Shown here in pieces: positions 7,544-15,210 of a stretch of 41,705 bases of DNA. Under the pieces are notes generated by a model. That model had not been told where the DNA came from. It made no database searches and saw only the letters and a list, made by a program, of their open reading frames with translations. Location of the stretch: positions 1 through 41,705 of the IMG/VR virus record IMGVR_UViG_3300044712_002070; one strand, 5' to 3'. The position numbers and the translations under genes are program-made. The DNA is from a virus. Each line of letters begins with the position of its first letter. Positions within the stretch are counted from its first letter, which is position 1.

Positions 7544-9195
7544 ACCAGTTTCTATCCTTTAATGAATTGCAAACAGCCATTGCCATCCTGATGCCAAAGT
7601 ACAACTTTATGGTTTCGGGCCGTGGTTTTGGTAAATCAACATATTTTGGTTATCAAATGCATCAGATTGCTCAAGTGCTCCCGGGTGCAAGTGCAATTAT
7701 TGCCGCCAAAACTTACACCCATGTATTGACCTCTGTGCTCCCATCGGCGTTCGCACACCTCGAACGAATGGGATATATCAGGGATGTTCATTATGTTATT
7801 GGAAAGCAACCGCCAAAGGCATGGGGCGAATTGCCATATCACACGCCAATTAAAGATTTTAGTAATTACATTACTTTCTTTAATCCCAAACGTTTATCAG
7901 GTTTCTACCTTACCAGCCAGGAAAGAATTGGATCGGGACGTGGTCCAAATACCGATTTCCTGATGACAGATGAAACCCTGAATTTGAATAAGGAACGAAT
8001 TGATAATGAACTTTCGCCAACGCTTAGGGCGAATAAAGATAAATTCAGGCATATACCCTGGCATTTGGGCGAATACCATTCCACATCTATGCCTATTACC
8101 CAAAATGCACGGTGGATTTTGGAAAAAGGCGAATACTATATCCAGGAATATGGTATTGATTACTTTGGTTTGTGGCGCCAGGTTGTCAAAATGCAAATTG
8201 AATTGCTTGACATTACCGATGAAAAAGAATTTGTAAGGCAGTGGAACGAAATTCAACGTGTGCGCCGCTTGATGCGCCCGCTTTTGTCAAAGGATGGGAA
8301 AACACTGTTTACCTTATCGAATGCTTTCGACAATTATAAAAATGTTGGGCTTTCATATATAAAAGAACAGCAAAAGCGATTGCCAGAAATGATTTTCTTA
8401 ATCGAAATCATGAACATGGTTTTATCGATGAACGACAATTGTTTCTATGCCATTAATGAAGACAAGCACTTTTATTATGATAGCTATGATGATGATTTAA
8501 CAAATGAATTTGCCATTTCAACAAATTTTGATTTTGCAAAACTGAGCCAACGAAAAAGCAATATTCTCAATAGAAAATATTACAATCCGAATAAACCATT
8601 GTTCCTTTTCTTTGACTGGGGAGGAACTGTAAGCTTTTGCCTTGCTGCACAATTCGACCGCGAAAGAAATACGCTTTTCGTCCTTAAAGAGCATTATGTA
8701 ATGCCAGGAGGCGAAATGAGTACCAGGTTGATGCAGGAATTCTTGGAATTCTTTGAGGATCATACTTTCAAGACTGTTTATTATATCCGCGACCAATACG
8801 GAGATGCCCGAAGTATCCAGAAATCAAAATCTATAAACGAAGAGGCCATAAGTTACCTTCAGAAAAGAAAATGGAAAGTAATTCCACGCACACACCCACA
8901 TAAAGAGCCGCCGATGTTCGAGAAATGGCAATTGATGCAAAAAATTATGCTCGAAGCTGGCGAAAACCTTTTTAAGATAAGAATTGATGGAAATGGATGC
9001 AAATATCTGTCAATAGCCATGAGAGACACCAAAGTTAAGCAGGTTGGAGATGAACTTTCTAAAAATAAAAGCCTGGAGCGCAAAGAAAGTGCAGACCAGC
9101 GCAAAGCCCCTCACTCTACCGATGCACTTGATAAAGGTTGCTATTGGTTATTTAAGGAAAATAAGAATGATATGTTTATCCCTACCAAAATCTAA
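7540..9195 (+). CDS. terL: Terminase large subunit
   Basis: A 551-aa DNA-packaging motor. Walker A is at residues 26-34 (SGRGFGKST) and the Walker B/catalytic Glu region at about 138-146 (TDFLMTDET). The C-terminal RNase H-like nuclease shows Asp359 in LFFDWGG, Asp418 in YIRDQYGDA and Asp528 in STDALDKG. Length and motif order fit the family. The protein cuts concatemeric DNA and pumps it into the prohead through the portal. Its TAA stop abuts promoter motif P3 with no gap, so this unit ends exactly where the next begins. The gene is separated from the portal gene by about 3.7 kb, an unusual order. Confidence 0.93.
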   Translation: MNQFLSFNELQTAIAILMPKYNFMVSGRGFGKSTYFGYQMHQIAQVLPGASAIIAAKTYTHVLTSVLPSAFAHLERMGYIRDVHYVIGKQPPKAWGELPYHTPIKDFSNYITFFNPKRLSGFYLTSQERIGSGRGPNTDFLMTDETLNLNKERIDNELSPTLRANKDKFRHIPWHLGEYHSTSMPITQNARWILEKGEYYIQEYGIDYFGLWRQVVKMQIELLDITDEKEFVRQWNEIQRVRRLMRPLLSKDGKTLFTLSNAFDNYKNVGLSYIKEQQKRLPEMIFLIEIMNMVLSMNDNCFYAINEDKHFYYDSYDDDLTNEFAISTNFDFAKLSQRKSNILNRKYYNPNKPLFLFFDWGGTVSFCLAAQFDRERNTLFVLKEHYVMPGGEMSTRLMQEFLEFFEDHTFKTVYYIRDQYGDARSIQKSKSINEEAISYLQKRKWKVIPRTHPHKEPPMFEKWQLMQKIMLEAGENLFKIRIDGNGCKYLSIAMRDTKVKQVGDELSKNKSLERKESADQRKAPHSTDALDKGCYWLFKENKNDMFIPTKI

Positions 9196-9230
9196 GTCCT
9201 TTACTAAAATGGTAGGTTTTAAGAAATTTG
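9196..9230 (+). promoter_or_regulatory. Late promoter motif P3 (GTCCTTT-N20-GAaaTTTG)
   Basis: GTCCTTT at 9196-9202 starts on the base after the terminase stop codon; GAAATTTG at 9223-9230 follows after 20 nt. The ATG of the next gene lies 29 nt further on. Confidence 0.75.
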
Positions 9231-9259
9231 ATTAAAATTTAAACTTTATATTGATCAAT

Positions 9260-10615
9260 ATGAAAATTACAGGAAAAAACGCAGCTGTGGGCCAAACAGC
9301 TGAAGATATTATTAATGCCGGTGGAACATTGACTGAACCAACACAGGCACGCATACACGCATTGGTTTCTACAGATACCCAGGATGATGCTGGTGGAGTT
9401 TTACAGGTTGAAACAGCAACAGTTGTTGGTACCATTGTGGGTATCAACCAGGTTGAGACACAAACTATAGTTGGCACAATTGCTGCCGATGGCGCTGGCA
9501 ATGCCAAAGTAACCATATCAGGCGCATTGCTTGATGATGATATTGAAGTTCTGGTTGCGGTTGCAAACAACGATACTGCTTCGCAGGTTGCAACAAAAGT
9601 ACGTGCAGCTTTAAACCTGGTTTCGGCTATAACAACTAATTACACCATTGGTGGAACCGGTGCCGACGTAACTTTGACCACAAAAGTAAAGGCTGCCAAT
9701 GATACATCATTAAACATTGCCTTCGATAACGATACCTGTGCAGGATTAACCGGTGATACATCATCAGTAAACACCACTGCTGGACATGCTGGTACTGGTA
9801 ATGCCACTGTAGTTGTAACCGGGGCAGCTATCCAGGATTCGCCAATTACTTTATCAGTGCCTGTTGTAGCTGGTGACACTCCAACCCTGGTTGCTGGAAA
9901 AATAAGAAGTATAATTTTATTGGAAGATAAAATTACATCCTTATATAATGTAGGTGGAACTGGTGCAACTGTAACTTTAACAAAAAAAGTGCAGGCTGCA
10001 AATGATACTACATTGAATATTTCTATTGATAATGGCACTTGCAATGGTTTAACAACTGCTTCGTCAAGTGCTGATACAACTGCCGGTTTGGCTGGTACTG
10101 GTGCGCATCAAATTGAAATTATCGGAATTAACGAAAATGGCAAAGAAATTACCGAAATCGTTAATTTGAACGGAACCGCCAATGTAAACACCAAAAATTT
10201 GTTTAAAGCCATCAATTCAATGAGGGTTAAAACTGCCGGATCGGGTGGAAAAAATGTAGGAACAATAACCGCAACCGCCGCAACCGATAGCACAGTAACC
10301 AGTCAGATTGAAGCAGGCAAAAACAAAGCGCAATATGCTGTTTATTATACTGAAAGGAAGAAAAAAATAAAAGCTTTACACGCTGCTGTATACAATAGTA
10401 CAGCCGGAGCACAAACTACAATTGAATTACTTACAAAAAAAGCTGGTGAAGTCTGGAAGCCTGAAGCATCTTTTGATTTGAATAGTTCATTTCCATATCT
10501 TTTTGATAAGGAAGGTTCTTTATTTGAAGAATTGGAAGAAAACACAATGTTTAAATTCCAGGCCGTTGCCAGTGCTGGCAGTTCGGCAGTAATCATAAAC
10601 TTTGAAGTGAACTAG
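9260..10615 (+). CDS. Virion structural protein with two ~100-aa repeats
   Basis: A 451-aa Ala/Thr/Gly-rich protein. ATG 9260 is preferred over an in-frame TTG at 9251. Two tandem repeats of about 100 residues (79-178 and 179-279) share the pattern GNAxVxxxGA ... DTxxxVAxKxR ... GGTGAxVTLTxKVxAANDTxLNI, a module I recall from phage tail and head-fibre proteins. The C-terminal 160 residues form a different beta-rich domain (INENGKEITEIVNLNG; KALHAAVYNSTAGAQTTIEL). The protein probably decorates the virion as a head fibre or tail component. It forms a one-gene unit with its own promoter motif P3 and terminator, implying high-level independent expression. Confidence 0.7.
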   Translation: MKITGKNAAVGQTAEDIINAGGTLTEPTQARIHALVSTDTQDDAGGVLQVETATVVGTIVGINQVETQTIVGTIAADGAGNAKVTISGALLDDDIEVLVAVANNDTASQVATKVRAALNLVSAITTNYTIGGTGADVTLTTKVKAANDTSLNIAFDNDTCAGLTGDTSSVNTTAGHAGTGNATVVVTGAAIQDSPITLSVPVVAGDTPTLVAGKIRSIILLEDKITSLYNVGGTGATVTLTKKVQAANDTTLNISIDNGTCNGLTTASSSADTTAGLAGTGAHQIEIIGINENGKEITEIVNLNGTANVNTKNLFKAINSMRVKTAGSGGKNVGTITATAATDSTVTSQIEAGKNKAQYAVYYTERKKKIKALHAAVYNSTAGAQTTIELLTKKAGEVWKPEASFDLNSSFPYLFDKEGSLFEELEENTMFKFQAVASAGSSAVIINFEVN

Positions 10616-10648
10616 GTTTTGGTTAATTTTTTTTCATTTTTTGGTTGG

Positions 10649-10674
10649 AGCCCCTTTTTGGGGCTTTTTTGTTT
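10649..10674 (+). terminator. Intrinsic terminator
   Basis: Stem AGCCCC / GGGGCT with a T5 loop, followed by TTTTT-GTTT. It closes the one-gene unit 9260-10615. Confidence 0.9.
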
Positions 10675-10706
10675 GGAATAATTGATAAATGATTTTTTTA
10701 TATGGT

Positions 10707-10772
10707 GTTTCCTTGAAAAATATTTTCATTAAATGAATTAAAATCCTGGCTAGAAAAATTTTTCAAGGAAAC
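10707..10772. repeat. Perfect 15-bp inverted repeat with 36-nt spacer
   Basis: Arms 10707-10721 and 10758-10772 are exact reverse complements. There is no T-run directly after the right arm, so a simple terminator is unlikely; a protein-binding site or regulatory RNA stem is more likely. Confidence 0.7.
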
Positions 10773-10961
10773 TTCCCTATAAGGCGGTTTTTTGTGGTGA
10801 AAACCGCTAAAAATGGCCGTTTTGAGCATTTTATTAAGACTAAATACAAATTGTAAAATCATTGAAAAAAGTTGTAAAATACTGATTTTCAGTAAAAAAA
10901 GTATGCAATTAACTGTTAATCAATTAATTAAAAGTATTGTAATATATTGATAATCAATTAA

Positions 10962-10993
10962 TTTGCCTGTGTTTGCAAATATAAGTATCTTTA
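10962..10993 (+). promoter_or_regulatory. Probable host-type promoter for the cargo cassette
   Basis: TTTG at 10962-10965, a 20-nt spacer, then TATCTTTA at 10986-10993, close to the Bacteroidota consensus TTTG-N19/20-TAnnTTTG. It lacks GTCCTTT, so it would not belong to the late class. Confidence 0.45.
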
Positions 10994-11126
10994 TATTAGA
11001 AAGTTAAGCAAATGAGTACAATTTTTTTATAATAGTTTTTTGATGATCTCATACAAAACATGAAAAAACTTTCCAGCAATAGGAAAAAATGCCGGGAGTG
11101 AGAAACCCGAAAAAACCGACAATTAT

Positions 11127-11140
11127 TTAATATAAAATCT
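11127..11140 (+). promoter_or_regulatory. TTAATATAAAATC leader motif, copy 1
   Basis: TTAATATAAAATC at 11127-11139, 7 nt before ATG 11147. The same 13-mer precedes five other non-structural genes at nearly the same distance, suggesting a translation-initiation or regulatory element. Confidence 0.6.
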
Positions 11141-11146
11141 ATTATT

Positions 11147-11614
11147 ATGAAAACAAAAGTTTTGACAAACAAAGATTTAAACAAATCTAATGCAGAAATT
11201 AAAGAAGAAATTGTAAACGCTGAGAACGTTCCAACAATTGAAAAACCAGAAAACAATGAACTTTTAAAAGCGTTCAATGAACTTAAAGAAGAGAACGAAA
11301 AATTAAAAGCTAATAAGCCAGTTTTGGACTTTGAACAGGCCGCCGATCTATTTAGAAAAAAGGCCAAAATGTTGGATGAGATCGGGCAATTAGAAAGCAT
11401 TAAGATTAAGTTGTCAAACATTAATATAACAGAACAAACCCAGCCCGATGCCTTAGAATCGTATTACTATTCATTAGGATTAAACTATGGCAGCCGTGAC
11501 AATCTCATGTTTAAGATATCTAACTTAACAGTTATCTATGAGTTCATTGACTTTATATATACAAAGGTATGTACTAAGATAGAAGCACTTAAAGCGCAGG
11601 TACAGCAACTATAA
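11147..11614 (+). CDS. Hypothetical cargo protein, helical
   Basis: A 155-aa soluble protein. Residues 1-60 are charged and probably disordered or coiled coil (ELLKAFNELKEENEKLKANK). Residues 65-155 look like a compact helical domain (FEQAADLFRKKAKMLDEIGQLES; LESYYYSLGLNYGS). I recall similar proteins on Bacteroidota plasmids and integrative elements near ArdC-N proteins, but cannot name a family. It is paired with the ArdC-N-like gene, with an attenuator-like hairpin between them, and lies in an island bounded by terminators within the late region. Confidence 0.6.
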   Translation: MKTKVLTNKDLNKSNAEIKEEIVNAENVPTIEKPENNELLKAFNELKEENEKLKANKPVLDFEQAADLFRKKAKMLDEIGQLESIKIKLSNINITEQTQPDALESYYYSLGLNYGSRDNLMFKISNLTVIYEFIDFIYTKVCTKIEALKAQVQQL

Positions 11615-11618
11615 ACTA

Positions 11619-11661
11619 AATGCGGGCGCACTTCTGAGAAAAGTAACGCCCGCATTATTTA
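11619..11661 (+). terminator. Hairpin between the two cargo genes (attenuator/terminator)
   Basis: Perfect 10-bp stem AATGCGGGCG (11619-11628) / CGCCCGCATT (11647-11656) with an 18-nt loop, followed by a short T-rich stretch. The weak T-run suggests partial termination or transcript protection rather than full stop. Confidence 0.7.
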
Positions 11662-11695
11662 ATATAAAATCTGATACAAATTTAATATAAAATCT
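11659..11695 (+). promoter_or_regulatory. Tandem TTAATATAAAATC leader motifs (copies 2 and 3)
   Basis: TTAATATAAAATC begins at 11659 and again at 11682. The second ends 7 nt before ATG 11702, the common spacing; the first is an extra copy 23 nt upstream. Confidence 0.6.
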
Positions 11696-11701
11696 AATAC
11701 A

Positions 11702-12130
11702 ATGAACGATCAAATTATTGAAAAGCGCAATCTATTGCGCACCCTCAGCAATGCAGCCATACAAGCAGCAGAGGATCTAAACTTAGATCCCAATCAATTC
11801 AAAGTAAATGATCTCCTTATGATGTTTGTTTATAATCCTAATACATTACATACGTTTAATACGTTCATGGGTTGGAAGTATGAAGGATACACAGTAAAGA
11901 AAGGCGTTAAAGCTTATCTGCTTTGGGGTCAACCAATAAACAAAACAAGAACAGACAAGACCACAGGCGAAACAATACAGGGAAATGATGATGATCAAGA
12001 GCCTGCTTACTTTCCTTTAGCTTATCTTTTCAGGGAGGATCAAGTAAGTAAGATAGAAGCAAGAACAAAGCAAACAAAACAACTACCTACCAAGCAACCC
12101 ACACCCGAACCATTTGATATTAATGTATAA
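11702..12130 (+). CDS. ArdC-N-like (antirestriction-type) ssDNA-binding domain protein
   Basis: A 142-aa protein. Residues about 35-115 match the ArdC N-terminal domain pattern: FNTFMGWKYEGYTVKKGVKAYLLWG, then an acidic loop, then FPLAYLFREDQVSK. In ArdC this domain binds single-stranded DNA and contributes to antirestriction; the C-terminal metalloprotease of full ArdC is absent. A Pro/Thr/Lys-rich tail ends the protein. It could protect incoming phage DNA (inference). Expression signals are of the early type (leader motif, no GTCCTTT site), and terminators isolate the gene from the late genes around it. Confidence 0.65.
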   Translation: MNDQIIEKRNLLRTLSNAAIQAAEDLNLDPNQFKVNDLLMMFVYNPNTLHTFNTFMGWKYEGYTVKKGVKAYLLWGQPINKTRTDKTTGETIQGNDDDQEPAYFPLAYLFREDQVSKIEARTKQTKQLPTKQPTPEPFDINV

Positions 12131-12138
12131 TCATTCTA

Positions 12139-12166
12139 AATAGGCTACTATGTAGCCTATTATTAT
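12139..12166 (+). terminator. Terminator after the cargo cassette
   Basis: Perfect 10-bp stem AATAGGCTAC / GTAGCCTATT with a 3-nt loop, followed by TATTAT. It lies 9 nt after the stop of the ArdC-N-like gene. Confidence 0.75.
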
Positions 12167-12288
12167 ATAACAACACATGTAATTATATACATATGTTAAT
12201 ATATGCCTTAAAAATTCATTTGTCCGCTTCCATTTTCGATAGGCCACAGCGTGCCAAAAGGCGAGAAAAAGATAAAATTCATAAACCT

Positions 12289-12322
12289 GGGCTAAATATT
12301 TGGGTCATCAAATATTTAGGCC
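12289..12322. repeat. 14-bp inverted repeat containing AAATATTT
   Basis: GGGCTAAATATTTG and CAAATATTTAGGCC are complementary except at one position, with a 6-nt loop. No T-run follows. Function unknown; a regulator-binding site or recombination site is possible. Confidence 0.6.
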
Positions 12323-12397
12323 AAAATTGGTTAATGAGTTTTACTTTTTCTATTAAATAGAAATGAATGCAATATAGAATGATTCTAAATTGTGGCG

Positions 12398-12428
12398 CAA
12401 AAACGGCAAGCCGTTTTTGTTTTTTTTC
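12398..12428 (+). terminator. Strong intrinsic terminator
   Basis: 10-bp stem CAAAAACGGC / GCCGTTTTTG around AA, followed by eight T. Confidence 0.85.
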
Positions 12429-12430
12429 GC

Positions 12431-12499
12431 TCATACATTTTTTTTAAAGAATTTTTAAGGAGGTAATTAAAGACTTAAAAATTATTCTAAAAAATGTAT
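12431..12499. repeat. Long imperfect AT-rich inverted repeat
   Basis: ATACATTTTTT at the left end pairs with AAAAAATGTAT at the right end, and inner segments TTTTTAAG / CTTAAAAA also pair around a GGAGGTAATTAAAGA loop. It could be a cruciform or a binding site upstream of P4. Confidence 0.5.
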
Positions 12500-12536
12500 T
12501 CTCGAAAAAATAGGAATTGCAGCATTGTTTCAATAT

Positions 12537-12571
12537 GTCCTTTATGCTTTTTGATTGAATTGTCATCTTTG
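12537..12571 (+). promoter_or_regulatory. Late promoter motif P4 (GTCCTTT-N20-CAtcTTTG)
   Basis: GTCCTTT at 12537-12543 and CATCTTTG at 12564-12571. Only four bases separate the -7 element from ATG 12576, so the transcript would be leaderless or nearly so. Confidence 0.75.
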
Positions 12572-12575
12572 ACTT

Positions 12576-12869
12576 ATGATTAGAAGGCGAACTAATGAAC
12601 TAAATGCTGTGCTTGCTGACTGGGACGAAACGAAATTTCCATCAGGGAAAATTAAAACTTTTTCTGTGGGGTTTGTGAGTAAAAGTGGTGAGTTTAGGTA
12701 TGTGAAAAGAGGGATTAAAGCTGGATTGAAAATGAACATGAAGGATAATGATATGAAGGCTGTGCAACCTGTTGATGAGAATGGTAATGCTTATGGGCAT
12801 ATTTATCCTGTTTGGATTCATTCTATTTTAATCTATAGTGGAAATATTGAATTTAATTTACTCACATGA
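12576..12869 (+). CDS. Hypothetical phage protein preceding the portal
   Basis: A 97-aa basic protein (IRRRTNELNAVLADWDETKFPSGK at the start, then VGFVSKSGEFRYVKRGIKAGLKMNM). I recall similar small proteins in Bacteroidota phages near portal genes but know no function. It overlaps the portal gene by 4 nt, so the two are translationally coupled. The ATG lies so close to the P4 -7 element that a leaderless mRNA is predicted; the next in-frame ATG is about 50 codons further in, within the conserved-looking part, so a downstream start is unlikely. Confidence 0.7.
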   Translation: MIRRRTNELNAVLADWDETKFPSGKIKTFSVGFVSKSGEFRYVKRGIKAGLKMNMKDNDMKAVQPVDENGNAYGHIYPVWIHSILIYSGNIEFNLLT

Positions 12870-14173
12870 GAGAATTTGACAATAAAGGAAACTTAATATT
12901 ATCAATATCAGACAATAATGTTGTGATGTTGACTAAGGATCCGCAAGGCAGTATGCCAATTACTAAAAGTAATGCAGAGGTTGATCCGGTTACGGTTGGA
13001 TCCTTCAAGGCAATACCCTGGTATGATGATAATAATTTTCCGCAAGCTGCTGATTTGCTTATAAAAAACACTCCAGTTCTTAAACGCTCGCTTACTGATT
13101 TGTGTAAGATTACTCTAGGTCAGGGTGTATTTCCTTGCCTGGTTAATGATACGCTCCCAAATGGGCAGGAGGTTTTGAAAATGATTAAAGATCCGCTGAT
13201 TACTGCACAGATGCAATCCTATAAAATGCGCAGGTATATTGCCAATACCTTGTATGACTTGTACACTTACGGAAATGCATGGGTTCAGTTGGTGCCGAAT
13301 GTGGAAGGAACTAAGATTTTGACTTTGAATCCTGTATCTGCTTTGAAGTGCAGAAACGAAATGTTTGATAACAATGGTAATGTTAAGAATGTATTAGTCA
13401 GTGGTTATTGGCCTGATGCTGAACAAAAGAATACTAAAAAATATTTGCTCCTGGATGAGATTGATCCTATTGCTCATCTTGAGGAGCTTAAAACTAATGG
13501 TGGACTGAAAAATACAACTGTATTTATGCAGTTAAAGAATAGTTGGTCATCTAATGATAACTATGCCATGCCGAACTGGTATACTGCACTTGAGTGGGTT
13601 AATATCAGTAAGAAAGTTCCGAAGTTTATTAACGCGGGAATGGATAATATGCTTAATATTTTCTTCCTGGTTAAAATACCATATTCGTATTGGGAAAAGA
13701 AATATCCAAGGGATCAGTTTGAGAGTGATAGAGAAAGGCTGGCTAAGATTGAAGCTGATGTGACAATGCTTGAGACTAAGTTTACAACCGTGGAAAATGC
13801 ACGGAAAGCATTGATAACTCACTTTGATTCTGAAAATGGTGGAGAGAAATGGGAAATTGAAATCATACAACCAAAATTTTCTGAAGAGCAATTGAAACAT
13901 TCATCGGCAGCTGATACACAGATTGCCATTGCTGCTGGTATGTCACCTGATTTACTTGGTTTGATGTACGGAAATTCAAAAGGTGGATCTATGCAAAGGG
14001 AATTATTGTTGCTGCAATATGCTTTGAGCTGGCAAGAACGTGAACAGGCTGCCGAACCTATTGAAATGATGTTGAAATTTAATGGAGCTGATCCTAATTT
14101 ACAAATCAGGTATAGAAATACTTTCCTTACTACCCTTGACACCGGGGCAGGAACCGCAACCACTTTAAGCTAA
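12866..14173 (+). CDS. Portal protein
   Basis: A 435-aa protein of portal type. Its N-terminal part (PVLKRSLTDLCKITLGQGVF; ANTLYDLYTYGNAWVQLVPN; ILTLNPVSALKCRNEMFDNNG) follows the usual portal order of wing helices and a beta domain. The C-terminal part (AADTQIAIAAGMSPDLLGL ... GGSMQRELLLLQYAL) is the typical crown/stem region with a GxxP/xLG segment. Portals form the dodecameric DNA channel at the capsid vertex that binds terminase and the head-tail connector. It begins the large connector-tail unit under P4, far from terminase. Confidence 0.85.
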   Translation: MREFDNKGNLILSISDNNVVMLTKDPQGSMPITKSNAEVDPVTVGSFKAIPWYDDNNFPQAADLLIKNTPVLKRSLTDLCKITLGQGVFPCLVNDTLPNGQEVLKMIKDPLITAQMQSYKMRRYIANTLYDLYTYGNAWVQLVPNVEGTKILTLNPVSALKCRNEMFDNNGNVKNVLVSGYWPDAEQKNTKKYLLLDEIDPIAHLEELKTNGGLKNTTVFMQLKNSWSSNDNYAMPNWYTALEWVNISKKVPKFINAGMDNMLNIFFLVKIPYSYWEKKYPRDQFESDRERLAKIEADVTMLETKFTTVENARKALITHFDSENGGEKWEIEIIQPKFSEEQLKHSSAADTQIAIAAGMSPDLLGLMYGNSKGGSMQRELLLLQYALSWQEREQAAEPIEMMLKFNGADPNLQIRYRNTFLTTLDTGAGTATTLS

Positions 14174-14178
14174 TTATT

Positions 14179-15198
14179 ATGATAGTAAGAACTATTGACC
14201 ATATAAAAGAATATATCCCGGCCAATATGAGCCTGGAGTATGACAAAATAAAAACATTCATTGCTGATGCTGAACGAATTGTAAAAGAAACCATAAGCGA
14301 AGCTTTCTATGATGAGATTGATGCTTATATCACTTCGCTTATTCCTACAGATCCTCCAGCGGAGCCCCCAGCCGAACCTGAAACTGATGCTTACCTGGAT
14401 AAACTTATAGGCTTACTTCGCGATAGCATAACCTATATGACTTTCAATATTGGTTTTGATATACTGAATACCGTATTTTCTAACCAGGGATTTCACAGGG
14501 TGGAGGTTGAAGCTTCCGGAAAGAAAGCTTTATTTCAAAGGCAGGAAGAAAATTTGCGTAAAACATTCAGGCAGCAAGGTTGGAATAAGTTGGATCTGGC
14601 ACTTGCTTACATGGAAACAAACAAAGATGAGTTTGCAACCTGGACAGCCAGCGAAGAATATACCTTAACCAAGGATCACTTTATAAATTCTACCAAGGAA
14701 TTCAATCAGATTTATAATATCAATAACAATAGGCTTGTGTTTATGAAGCTTCGTAATTTCCAAACACTGGTTGAAGATTTTGACATTGCTCCACTAATTG
14801 GCATAGATTATTGTTCGGAACTTAAAGCACAGATTTTGGCTGATAATCTAAGCAATGCAAACAAAGCATTTCTTACTTATTTAAAAAAGGCTGTTGTATT
14901 TTGCACAATTGGCAGAGGTGGAATAGAGTTGATCACTATTCTTAACGAATATGGTATTTATGAAACACAGATTGAAAGCATTGAGCAAAATTTTAAAACA
15001 GAAAGTACGGTTAGAGAATCATTCTTTAACAAATTAATTGAAAGTGCAGTGATTTTAGGGAAATCATACCTTATGACCTGTGAAACTTTCCTGAAAAAGA
15101 ATATTGCAAACTATGCAACTTATGCTGCTTCGCCAGCTTATAACAGCGAAGGAAGTTCTTTTGTATTGAAAGGAACTGATAAAATTGGTATTATTTAA
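14179..15198 (+). CDS. Head-tail connector region protein (DUF6712-like)
   Basis: A 339-aa, largely helical protein directly after the portal. It opens with TIDHIKEYIPANMSLEYDKIKTFI, which together with the helical remainder resembles the DUF6712 family found in Bacteroidota phages behind the portal (recalled, not searched). A Pro-rich linker (DPPAEPPAEPE, about 54-67) separates two helical parts. A role in the neck or connector is inferred from position. It is followed by a foreign-looking two-gene insertion, after which the structural genes resume. Confidence 0.65.
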   Translation: MIVRTIDHIKEYIPANMSLEYDKIKTFIADAERIVKETISEAFYDEIDAYITSLIPTDPPAEPPAEPETDAYLDKLIGLLRDSITYMTFNIGFDILNTVFSNQGFHRVEVEASGKKALFQRQEENLRKTFRQQGWNKLDLALAYMETNKDEFATWTASEEYTLTKDHFINSTKEFNQIYNINNNRLVFMKLRNFQTLVEDFDIAPLIGIDYCSELKAQILADNLSNANKAFLTYLKKAVVFCTIGRGGIELITILNEYGIYETQIESIEQNFKTESTVRESFFNKLIESAVILGKSYLMTCETFLKKNIANYATYAASPAYNSEGSSFVLKGTDKIGII

Positions 15199-15210
15199 AC
15201 AACACTAAAC

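Larger units (their letters stand above)
10675..11146. other. 472-bp non-coding region with two inverted repeats and a host-type promoter
   Basis: There is no convincing gene here. A perfect 15-bp inverted repeat (GTTTCCTTGAAAAAT at 10707-10721 and its complement at 10758-10772) encloses 36 nt. A second hairpin lies at 10784-10807 (GCGGTTTT / AAAACCGC). AT-rich direct repeats of AATCAATTAATT occur near 10920 and 10953. The end of the block holds a likely promoter and a TTAATATAAAATC leader for the cargo genes. The block could be a regulatory junction or a scar of cassette insertion. Confidence 0.6.
12131..12575. other. 445-bp non-coding junction with terminators, palindromes and promoter P4
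   Basis: No gene is supported. In order: a terminator (12139-12166), a 14-bp near-perfect inverted repeat (12289-12322), a strong terminator (12398-12428), a long imperfect AT-rich inverted repeat (12431-12499) and promoter motif P4 (12537-12571). Two terminators before a late promoter indicate strict insulation. Confidence 0.7.

Noticed and set aside
8678-8690. GTCCTTA inside the terminase gene as a late promoter
   Set aside because: The last base of the motif differs, it is in coding sequence, and no start codon or -7 element follows at the right distance.
9640-10044. 134-aa minus-strand open frame
   Set aside because: It is the mirror of an Ala/Thr/Gly-rich repeat protein on the plus strand, lacks a promoter, and runs against the whole unit.
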